From the NCBI RefSeq assembly GCF_008632955.1, contig NZ_CP043959.1:2232001-2296000 (forward strand): DNA of 64,000 nt, written 5' to 3'. How positions within the stretch are numbered: the stretch's first letter is position 1; each line of letters opens with the position of its first letter. The stretch comes from Streptomyces tendae. Lineage in GTDB: Bacteria > Actinomycetota > Actinomycetes > Streptomycetales > Streptomycetaceae. Positions 57,438 to 64,000 of this stretch are shown here, piece after piece. A program made the position numbers and the translations under genes. The notes below the pieces were generated by a model. That model ran no database searches and was not told the DNA's origin. It saw only the letters and a program-made list of their open reading frames with translations.

Positions 57438-57463
57438 AACGTCCGGTCGGCGGTAAAGATTCC
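57438..57463 (-). promoter_or_regulatory. Sigma-R promoter of rbpA
   Basis: On the minus strand GGAAT-N18-GTT exactly (plus strand AAC 57438-57440 and ATTCC 57459-57463). The transcript would start near 57430, about 55 nt before rbpA. Confidence 0.85.
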
Positions 57464-57655
57464 CGATCGGAGTTCCGTTCCGGGTCATGTGTCACCGTCG
57501 TGGCCGCAGCCTTTGTCAACCAGTGCAGTACCCACCGACGCCCGGTTTGTCACATCCAGTCACAGATGTCACACAGCGGTTCGGCATCTTTGACGCGCAG
57601 TAACGGTACGCCTGGCAGGCCAAACGCGTACACTACCGCCCTTTCGCGCTCAACG

Positions 57656-59002
57656 CTAAATCCGCTCGGGCACCGGATTGCCCGCGTCGGCGATCGCCCG
57701 CCGTACGGGTACCCGCGCGAGCAGGACGAACCCCAGCACGAAGAAGCCCACCAGGGAGACGATCGCGTCCCGGTAGCTGCCCGTGAGCTGGTAGGTCAGG
57801 CCGAACAGCAGCGGTCCGAGCCAGCTCAGCCCCCGGTCGCTGATCTCGTACGCGGAGAAGTACTCCGCCTCCTTGCCGGGCGGGACCAGGTGGGAGAAGA
57901 GGGACCGGGACAGGGCCTGGCTGCCGCCGAGGACCAGACCGATGCCGGCGGCCAGCACGAAGAACCACCCGGGCGCGCCGGCCGGCAGGAAGTATCCGGC
58001 CGCGAGGGTCAGCGTCCAGGCGACCAGCGAGCCGAGGATCGTGCGCTTCGCCCCGTACCGCCGGGCCAGCCTGCCCAGCAGCAGGGCGCCCGCCACCGCC
58101 AGCACCTGGACCAGCAGCACGGCCACGATCAGCGTCGCCTGCCCGAGCCCCAGCTCCTTCGAGCCGTACACCGAAGCCTGCGAGATCACCGTCTGGATGC
58201 CGTCGTTGTAGATCAGGTAGGCCAGCAGGAAGGCGAGCGTCAGCGGGTGCCGGCGCATGTCGCGGACCGTCGCCGCGAGCTGCCGGAAGCCCGGCAGGGA
58301 CGCCCCCCGGGCGGGCGCCCGGCGGTCCCGCAGCCGGCGCAGGGGTATCAGGGCGAACGCGCCCCACCACAGTCCCGCCGAGGCCAGGCAGATGCGCACC
58401 GCCATGCTCTCGGACACCCCGAAGCTGTCATGGCCGGTGTAGAGGACGAGATTCGCGACGAGCACCAGCGCGCCGGCCGCGTAGCCGAAGGCCCAGCCGC
58501 GCGAGGAGACGGCGTCGCGCTCCTCCGGCGGAGCGATCTGCGGCAGGTAGGAGTTGTAGAGCATCATCGCGACCGACTGCGCGGCGTTCGCCACCACGAG
58601 GAGCAGGCCGCCGAGCAGATAGCGGTCGCCGTCGAGGAAGAACATCCCGGCCGTCGCGGCGGCACCGGTGTACGCGGCCGCCGCGAGCAGCGGCTTCTTG
58701 CGCCCGGTGCGGTCGGCGGCGGCGCCCACCAGCGGCATCACCAGCACGGCCACGACCACCGACAGGGACACCGCGTACGCGAAGAAGGACCCCGCCCGCA
58801 CGGGAATGCCCAGCGGATGCACGAACCCGTCGGCGTCCGCCGCCGCCTCGGCGACCGAGGTCAGATACGGGCCGAGGAACACGGTGACCACGCTCGTGGA
58901 GTACACGGAGCAGGCCCAGTCGTAGAAGTACCAGCCGCGCTGTTCGCGCCGCCGCGCGGCGTCCTCGTCCGCCGAAGGTGACCGCACGGTGTCGGTGTCC
59001 AC
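57656..59002 (-). CDS. MFS transporter, Atg22/UMF1-like
   Basis: 448 residues, about twelve helices. It begins MDTDTVRSPSADEDAARRRE, then YFYDWACSVYSTSVVTVFLG, the Atg22-like signature region, and MPLVGAAADRTGRKKPLLAA with the MFS A-motif. Yeast Atg22 exports amino acids from the vacuole; the bacterial substrate is unknown. The GTG start has no strong ribosome-binding site. Confidence 0.87.
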   Translation of the reverse strand: MDTDTVRSPSADEDAARRREQRGWYFYDWACSVYSTSVVTVFLGPYLTSVAEAAADADGFVHPLGIPVRAGSFFAYAVSLSVVVAVLVMPLVGAAADRTGRKKPLLAAAAYTGAAATAGMFFLDGDRYLLGGLLLVVANAAQSVAMMLYNSYLPQIAPPEERDAVSSRGWAFGYAAGALVLVANLVLYTGHDSFGVSESMAVRICLASAGLWWGAFALIPLRRLRDRRAPARGASLPGFRQLAATVRDMRRHPLTLAFLLAYLIYNDGIQTVISQASVYGSKELGLGQATLIVAVLLVQVLAVAGALLLGRLARRYGAKRTILGSLVAWTLTLAAGYFLPAGAPGWFFVLAAGIGLVLGGSQALSRSLFSHLVPPGKEAEYFSAYEISDRGLSWLGPLLFGLTYQLTGSYRDAIVSLVGFFVLGFVLLARVPVRRAIADAGNPVPERI

Positions 59003-59053
59003 CCGTGCCCTCGCTTCCCCGTGTGCGCGCCGAGGCGACGGGGCGCGGGGGTC

Positions 59054-59821
59054 TCAGACCCAGGTGCCGCGGTCCTCCATGACCTCGCGCAGTATGTCGA
59101 TGTGATCGGTCATGATGCCATCCACCCCGAGGTCCAGGAGCCGGTGCATGCGTTGCGGTTCGTTCACGGTCCACACGTGGACCTGCACGCCGCGCGCGTG
59201 GGCGGCCCGCACGAAACGCTCGTCGACGACCCGGACGCCCGACTGCTCCTCGGGCACCTGCGCGGCGACCGCCGACCGGCGCAGCGGAACGGGCAGCCCC
59301 CAGGACCGCAGCCGCAGGTTCAGCACCCCCCGGGTGCCGAACGACGTGGCCAGCCGCGGCCCGGCCAGCCGCTGGGCGCGTACCACGCGCGCCTCGGAGA
59401 ACGAGCCGACGCAGATCCGGTCCCAGCACCCGGTGCGCTCGATCAGGTCCAGCAGGGGGCGCAGCGCCGGCTCGGCCTTCACGTCCACGTTCCAGCGGAC
59501 CTCCGGGAAGGTCTCCAGCAGCTCCTCGAACAGGGGCACCGGCTCCTCCCCGGCCACCCGTGCCCGCGCCACCTCCGACCAGGGCAGGTCGGCGATCAGG
59601 CCCGCGCCGTCCGTCACCCGGTTCAAGGTGGCGTCGTGGAAGGCGACGAGCCGGCCGTCGCGCGTGGCGTGGACGTCGGTCTCGATGTACCGGTAACCCG
59701 CCTCGACGGCGCACCGGAACTGCCGGACGGTGTTCTCCAGCCCGTCGGCCGCCCCGCCCCGGTGGGCGAAGGCGAGCGGCCCGGGATGGTCGAGGTAGGG
59801 GTGGCGTATCGGCGCGGTCAC
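59054..59821 (-). CDS. Glycerophosphodiester phosphodiesterase
   Basis: Hydrolyses glycerophosphodiesters to sn-glycerol-3-phosphate and an alcohol. The 255-residue barrel has FAHRGGAADGLENTVRQFRC (catalytic His), IETDVHATRDGRLVAFHD and VDGIMTDHIDILREVM. No signal peptide, so likely intracellular. Its GTG start overlaps the upstream membrane-protein stop. Confidence 0.93.
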   Translation of the reverse strand: MTAPIRHPYLDHPGPLAFAHRGGAADGLENTVRQFRCAVEAGYRYIETDVHATRDGRLVAFHDATLNRVTDGAGLIADLPWSEVARARVAGEEPVPLFEELLETFPEVRWNVDVKAEPALRPLLDLIERTGCWDRICVGSFSEARVVRAQRLAGPRLATSFGTRGVLNLRLRSWGLPVPLRRSAVAAQVPEEQSGVRVVDERFVRAAHARGVQVHVWTVNEPQRMHRLLDLGVDGIMTDHIDILREVMEDRGTWV

Positions 59822-60483
59822 GACCGCAGTATCGCCTGCCGGGGCTGCCCGCCCGCAACGACCGTGGTGCCGTCGGCCCGCCCCGGGACCTCGAAGACAC
59901 GCAGGAACACCTGGGCGAGCGGACCGATCGCCACCGCGTACAGCAGCGTGCCGACGCCGACCGTGCCGCCCAGGAGGAAGCCGGTGACCACGACCGTGAT
60001 CTCGATGAGCGTACGGACCAGGCGCACCGACACCCCCGTGCGCCGGTTCAGGCCCGTCATCAGCCCGTCCCGCGGCCCCGGACCGAACCGCGCCGCGATG
60101 TACAGGCCGGTCGCCGCGCCGTTCAGCACGATCCCGGCCGTCATCAGCACCACGCGTACGGCCATGCCGTGCGCGTCCGGCACGAGGGCCAGCGTCGCGT
60201 CCATCGCCGCGCCGATCACGAGCACGTTGGAGACCGTGCCGAGCCCCGGCCGCTGCCGCAACGGAATCCACAGCAGCAGCACCACCGCGCCCACGATGGT
60301 CAGCACCACCCCCATGGACAGCCCGGTGCGTTCGGACAGGCCCTGGTGCAGGACGTTCCACGGCTCGAGACCGAGCCCCGACCGCACCAGCAGCGCCGAG
60401 CTGGCCCCGTACAGGGCCAGCCCCCCGTACAGCTGGAACAGCCGTCGCACGAGATGCCGCTCACGGAGCGGGTTTCTGGCCAA
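59818..60483 (-). CDS. YczE/YitT-like membrane protein
   Basis: 221 residues if started at TTG 60483, which has AGGGGG six bases upstream and gives MARNPLRERHLVRRLFQLYG; a longer reading from ATG 60543 is possible but would run through the likely operator region. Helices include ALYGASSALLVRSGLGLEPW, VVLTIVGAVVLLLWI and IEITVVVTGFLLGG. It is divergent from a MocR regulator, matching the known yczE-yczR pairing. Substrate unknown. Confidence 0.8.
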   Translation of the reverse strand: MARNPLRERHLVRRLFQLYGGLALYGASSALLVRSGLGLEPWNVLHQGLSERTGLSMGVVLTIVGAVVLLLWIPLRQRPGLGTVSNVLVIGAAMDATLALVPDAHGMAVRVVLMTAGIVLNGAATGLYIAARFGPGPRDGLMTGLNRRTGVSVRLVRTLIEITVVVTGFLLGGTVGVGTLLYAVAIGPLAQVFLRVFEVPGRADGTTVVAGGQPRQAILRS

Positions 60484-60582
60484 GAGGTGCCCCCTGTGGT
60501 GGAAGTGGACCGATGCATGCCACCCTGGAGCCTGACTGGTCATGCCATCCATGGCCAATCCGGGGAAGGTGGACTGATTCGA
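60484..60582. promoter_or_regulatory. Divergent region with candidate MocR sites
   Basis: CATGCCA occurs at 60516 and 60541, and GTGGACYGAT at 60505 and 60569. These direct repeats in a 99-bp divergent promoter fit the direct-repeat binding typical of MocR/YczR regulators. No single operator can be chosen. Confidence 0.4.
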
Positions 60583-62082
60583 ATGGCGCAGTGGACTTCC
60601 GCGGTGGGGGCGGCCCAGCTGGCCCGGCTGCTCACCTCCCAGCAGGACCGTCCGGCGGGCCCCGGGACGCGGCGGCCGCCCGCCTACCGCGCCCTCGCCG
60701 ACGGCATCCGGCTGCTGGTCCTCGAAGGCCGGGTGCCGGTCGCCGCACGGCTGCCCGCCGAACGGGAACTGGCCCTCGCCCTCTCCGTGAGCCGCACCAC
60801 CGTGGCCGCCGCCTACGAGGCGCTGCGCGGTGAGGGTTTCCTGGAGTCACGGCGCGGCGCCGGCAGCTGGACCGCCGTCCCGGCGGGCAACCCGGTCCCG
60901 GCACGGGGGCTGGAGCCGCTGCCGCCCGAGGCCCTGGGCTCCATGATCGACCTCGGCTGCGCCGCGCTGCCCGCCCCCGAGCCCTGGCTCACCCGGGCCG
61001 TCCAGGGCGCGCTGGAGGAGCTCCCGCCGTACGCGCACACCCACGGCGACTATCCGGCCGGACTGCCCGCGCTGCGCGCGATGATCGCGGACCGCTACAC
61101 CGCGCGGGGCATCGCCACGATGCCCGAGCAGATCATGGTCACGACCGGCGCGATGGGCGCCATCGACGCCATCTGCCACCTCTTCGGCGGACGCGGTGAA
61201 CGGATCGCCGTCGAGTCGCCCTCCTACGCCAACATCCTTCAGCTGATGCGCGAGGCCGGTGCCCGGCTCGTCCCCGTCGCGATGGCCGAGGGCCTGTCCG
61301 GCTGGGACCTGGACCGCTGGCGCCAGGTGCTGCGCGAGGCTGCCCCGCGTATCGCCTACGTCGTCGCCGACTTCCACAACCCCACCGGGGCGCTCGCCGG
61401 CGAGGACCAGCGGCGCGGGCTGGTGGACGCGGCCCGCTCGGCCGGCACGGTGCTGGTCGCCGACGAGACGATGAGCGAGCTGTGGCTCGACGAGGACGTG
61501 GAGATGCCGCGTCCGGTGTGCGCGTTCGACCCGGCGGGGTCCACCGTGATCACGGTCGGTTCGGCGAGCAAGGCGTTCTGGGCCGGGATGCGCATCGGCT
61601 GGGTGCGCGCCGCGCCCGACGTGATCCGCAGCCTTGTCGCCGCCCGCGCCTACGCCGACCTGGGCACGCCCGTCCTGGAGCAGCTCGCCGTGAACTGGCT
61701 GTTCGGCACCGGCGGCTGGGAGCAGGCGGTGGAGCTGCGGCGCGTCCAGGCCCGCCAGAACCGCGACGAGCTGGTGAGCGCGGTACGCCGGGAACTGCCC
61801 GACTGGGAGTTCGAGGTGCCCGGCGGCGGCCTCACCCTCTGGGTGCGCACCGGGGGCCTGTCCGGCTCGCGGCTGGCGGAGGCGGGGGAGCGGGTCGGCG
61901 TGCGCGTGCCGTCCGGGCCGCGCTTCGGGGTGGACGGCGCGTTCGAGGGGTTTGTGCGGCTGCCGTTCACGGTGGGCGGCGCGGTCGCCGACGAGGCGGC
62001 CACCCGCCTGGCGTCGGCGGCCCGCATCGTCGAAACGGGCGGCACGTCGGGCGCGGAAACGCCCCGCACATTCGTCGCGTAG
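60583..62082 (+). CDS. MocR-type regulator: GntR DNA-binding domain fused to an aminotransferase-like domain
   Basis: 499 residues. The N-terminal winged HTH (residues ~30-95) has LPAERELALALSVSRTTVAA. The C-terminal PLP-dependent fold has GDYPAGLPALRAMIADRYTA, DFHNPTGALAGEDQR, VADETMSELW and the PLP lysine in VGSASKAFWAGMRIGW. MocR proteins use PLP or its adducts as effectors. It is divergent from the YczE-like gene, which it probably controls. Confidence 0.92.
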   Translation: MAQWTSAVGAAQLARLLTSQQDRPAGPGTRRPPAYRALADGIRLLVLEGRVPVAARLPAERELALALSVSRTTVAAAYEALRGEGFLESRRGAGSWTAVPAGNPVPARGLEPLPPEALGSMIDLGCAALPAPEPWLTRAVQGALEELPPYAHTHGDYPAGLPALRAMIADRYTARGIATMPEQIMVTTGAMGAIDAICHLFGGRGERIAVESPSYANILQLMREAGARLVPVAMAEGLSGWDLDRWRQVLREAAPRIAYVVADFHNPTGALAGEDQRRGLVDAARSAGTVLVADETMSELWLDEDVEMPRPVCAFDPAGSTVITVGSASKAFWAGMRIGWVRAAPDVIRSLVAARAYADLGTPVLEQLAVNWLFGTGGWEQAVELRRVQARQNRDELVSAVRRELPDWEFEVPGGGLTLWVRTGGLSGSRLAEAGERVGVRVPSGPRFGVDGAFEGFVRLPFTVGGAVADEAATRLASAARIVETGGTSGAETPRTFVA

Positions 62083-62100
62083 CCGCCGCAAGAAGCGAAC

Positions 62101-62360
62101 GGCGAGACCCGCTGGGAACGGCGCGGTACCGACACCGCCCTCCGGGGCGCGGGGAACTGCGCGACCGGCCACGGACGAGCCGCACCCGGCGTCCAACCGC
62201 GCCCGGCACCTCGTGGGCGGCGAGGCCCGCTGGAAGCGGCGGTGCCGGCAACGCCTTCAGGGGCGCGGGGAACTGCGCGACCGGCCACGGACGAGCCGCA
62301 CCCGGCGTCCAAGCGTGCCCGGCACCTCGTGGGCGGCGAGGCCCGCCGGAAGGGTGCCGT
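62101..62360. repeat. ~116-bp tandem repeat (two copies plus partial third)
   Basis: GGGGCGCGGGGAACTGCGCG starts at 62144 and 62260. From there 75 bp are nearly identical (two mismatches) in the two copies, and the preceding ~40 bp (GGCGAGGCCCGCTGGAAGCG type) also repeat, with a third partial start near 62336. This belongs to a family of GC-rich non-coding repeats I recognise from other Streptomyces genomes. Confidence 0.75.
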
Positions 62361-62401
62361 CTGCGCCCACCCGTGCCGCCCCACGGCACGACTGCCCGCA
62401 G
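62361..62401. repeat. Interspersed hairpin element, copy B
   Basis: CTGCG...CGTGCCG-CCCCA-CGGCACG...CGCAG forms a hairpin. Its two 16-17-bp blocks are identical to those at 6196-6262, but with a 5-bp centre instead of a 34-bp one. Confidence 0.65.
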
Positions 62402-62437
62402 ACGGCGGCGGCGACAACGCCCTCACGGGGCGCCGGG

Positions 62438-64000
62438 TCACGAGGAGGATTCCGCCACCGCCGTGCCCTCCGGCGCCGGACGCGCGGGCACCGTCTCCGA
62501 CGCGTCCGTCTCCGCCACCAGCGCCGCCGCCGCGACCTTCTCCGTCGCCGCCTTGTCCAGACGTACGGCCTCCGGCACCGGCCCCAGCTCCGCCGGCGCG
62601 GTCTCCAGCAGCTCCGGCTCCTCGTCCGCCGGCGTGGTCCGGGGCGGCAGCAGGTCCAGGACCGCCTGACGGTGGGCGTCGCTGGTCGCGTCGTCGTACG
62701 GGTCCGGGGTCGCCGGGACCTGCAGGCGATGGACCGGTCCCGTGCCCAGACGCGCGTAGCCGCGCCCCGGCGGCATCTGGTCGACCGGGGTGGTGTGCGG
62801 GGGCGCCCCGAGCACGGTCTCCAGCTGCTCCGTCGTCGCGGGCCCGAGGACGACGCGCGCGCGGGTGTGCTGCCGTACCGGGCCCGCCAGGGCCTCCAGG
62901 CTGTCGAACTGCTCGGCGACCACCACGGTGACGTTCGCGGCGCGGCCGTGCCGCAGCGGCGCCTGGAGCAGGGACTGCGGATCCGTGCGGTCGTCCGCCG
63001 TGGCGAGGTGCGTGAACACGCCGGGCCGGTCCAGCAGCAGCCACAGGGGGCGCCGGGTGTCCTCGGGCGGCGGGTCGCCCGCCTGGTGCGCCCGGTCGGC
63101 GGCGGCCATCCGGCGCTCGGTCTCGGAGGCCGCCCACTCCAGGCTGGTCAGCGCCCCGGTGAGACCGCACTCGACGGCGAGCACGCCGTCCCGGCCGGTG
63201 AGGCAGGCGTACTCGCCGGTCCCGCCGCCGTCCACGATCACCACGTCGCCGTGGTGCAGGGCCTGCAGGGCGATGGACCGTAGCAGCGTCGAGGTGCCGC
63301 TGCCCGGCTGGCCGACCGCCAGCAGGTGCGGCTCCGTGGAGCGGATGCCGGTGCGCCACACCACGGGCGGCACGTCGCGCTGCTCCTCGCCGTGGGCGCC
63401 GTGGGTGAGCGGCAGCGTCCGCTGCACGCGCGTGGGGTCGGTGAAGCCGAGGACCGTCTCGCCGGGGGCCGTGACGAAGGGCTGCGCGGCGATGTCCGTG
63501 GGCAGCGGAGCGAGGACGCGGACGGTCAGCTGGTTGGCCTCCTCGTCCCACCCGAAGTGGTACTCCCGGCCGCGTCCGCACTTGGCGCCCAGCAGATGCT
63601 CGATCCGCGCGCGGGACGCCGGTTCGGCGTCCGTGAAGTACGCGGGATAGGAGATCACCAGATGCGCGAGACGGCCGGTGCCGTCGAACTCGTACTCGGA
63701 GAAGACCTTCCCCCAGTCGCCCCCGTGGGAGTAGAGCGGCTCGGGGTCGTCGGCCGCCGAGAAGTAGGGCACCAGGGCCTCGTACAGCGACTTCAGGCGC
63801 TGCAGCTGGCCCGGGGCGGGCCCGGCGGGTGCCGCGGGTGTGCGGTCCCGGCCGTGCCAGGCCGCCGCCGCCATCAGGGTGACGACGGCGAGCAGCGGAC
63901 CGTACGGCGCGAGCGCCACTCCCAGCAGTACCGCCGCCACGGAGAGGAGCAGCGCCCCGCGCCGCTCCTTGGGCGTCTCGACCCACCTGCGCCGTCCGGC
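62438..64000 (-). CDS. FtsK/SpoIIIE-like P-loop protein, 5'-truncated
   Basis: The 521-residue fragment is still open at the window edge; the N-terminus lies outside. Two membrane helices appear near the visible start (GALLLSVAAVLLGVALAPYG, LLAVVTLMAAAAW). The ATPase-like core has HLLAVGQPGSGTSTLLRSIA, in which the usual Walker lysine is Thr, VVIVDGGGTGEYACLTGRDG and LWLLLDRPGVFTHLATADDR. Similar Streptomyces proteins are annotated as ATP/GTP-binding. The missing lysine makes ATP hydrolysis doubtful. Role unknown. Confidence 0.82.
   Translation of the reverse strand, partial: AGRRRWVETPKERRGALLLSVAAVLLGVALAPYGPLLAVVTLMAAAAWHGRDRTPAAPAGPAPGQLQRLKSLYEALVPYFSAADDPEPLYSHGGDWGKVFSEYEFDGTGRLAHLVISYPAYFTDAEPASRARIEHLLGAKCGRGREYHFGWDEEANQLTVRVLAPLPTDIAAQPFVTAPGETVLGFTDPTRVQRTLPLTHGAHGEEQRDVPPVVWRTGIRSTEPHLLAVGQPGSGTSTLLRSIALQALHHGDVVIVDGGGTGEYACLTGRDGVLAVECGLTGALTSLEWAASETERRMAAADRAHQAGDPPPEDTRRPLWLLLDRPGVFTHLATADDRTDPQSLLQAPLRHGRAANVTVVVAEQFDSLEALAGPVRQHTRARVVLGPATTEQLETVLGAPPHTTPVDQMPPGRGYARLGTGPVHRLQVPATPDPYDDATSDAHRQAVLDLLPPRTTPADEEPELLETAPAELGPVPEAVRLDKAATEKVAAAALVAETDASETVPARPAPEGTAVAESSS

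Noticed and set aside
62101..62401. CRISPR array
   Set aside because: The repeat unit is ~116 bp, tandem, without short regular repeats and unique spacers, and no cas genes are present.

Overview
The window is high-GC actinobacterial DNA, almost certainly a Streptomyces chromosome core region. The evidence is third-position G/C codon bias, many GTG starts, and actinobacteria- or Streptomyces-type proteins (sIHF, RbpA, a PriA without helicase motifs, a SCO1431-family micro-membrane protein). As I remember it, the gene order runs parallel to S. coelicolor SCO1482 down to about SCO1416. No phage, plasmid, insertion sequence, CRISPR, rRNA or tRNA was seen.

Region 1 (1-13.0 kb) is a plus-strand housekeeping block: pyrD (cut by the window edge)-pyrF, sihF, gmk-rpoZ, coaBC, metK, priA, fmt-rsmB, rpe. 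It supplies pyrimidines, guanylate, CoA, SAM, formyl-Met-tRNA, a 16S rRNA methylation and the RNA polymerase omega subunit. Region 2 (13.1-24.5 kb) holds a SorC-type regulator, a barnase-type lipoprotein RNase with a frameshifted barstar gene, a GuaB1 purine enzyme, an APC permease with its own Lrp regulator and a probable Lrp operator array, a frameshifted/fused polysaccharide deacetylase-glycosyltransferase, an MFS exporter, and a divergent HxlR/imine-reductase-like pair.

Region 3 (24.6-34.5 kb) is more accessory: a nitrilase-family amidase with a tryptophan-2-monooxygenase-like flavoprotein (a possible acetamide route to auxin-like acids), DUF5995, a GH6 hydrolase, a uracil/xanthine permease, a thioesterase, an MFS/ROK divergent pair and an NAD(P)-binding protein. 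Region 4 (34.5-40.1 kb) is an FMN-riboswitch-controlled riboflavin operon (ribE, pnuC-type ribM, ribBA, ribH) followed by hisE-hisG and a PH-domain membrane protein. Upstream of it, facing away, is what looks like an orphan chitinase-type promoter.

Region 5 (40.1-64 kb) has a CNNM/CorC pair, a TPR-AAA ATPase, a uridine-kinase-like protein, a C39-type peptidase, a SCO1431-family peptide with a TetR regulator, a GH18 chitinase with the classic chitinase promoter repeats, an acyl-CoA dehydrogenase, small conserved proteins, an Lrp regulator, an amidohydrolase, Ppm1-type polyprenol-phosphate mannose synthase, FxsA, RbpA (with a textbook sigma-R promoter), an Atg22-like MFS, GDPD, a YczE-like protein divergent from a MocR regulator, and a truncated FtsK-like P-loop protein.

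Notable anomalies are four apparent single-site frameshifts (barstar, deacetylase leader, ribM, ribBA), short palindromic repeats inside hisG and the ribBA leader, a 116-bp tandem repeat next to an interspersed hairpin element that also occurs upstream of priA, and a 541-bp gene-free stretch before ppm1 with a strong promoter. Functions are inferred from sequence recognition alone; no searches were run.
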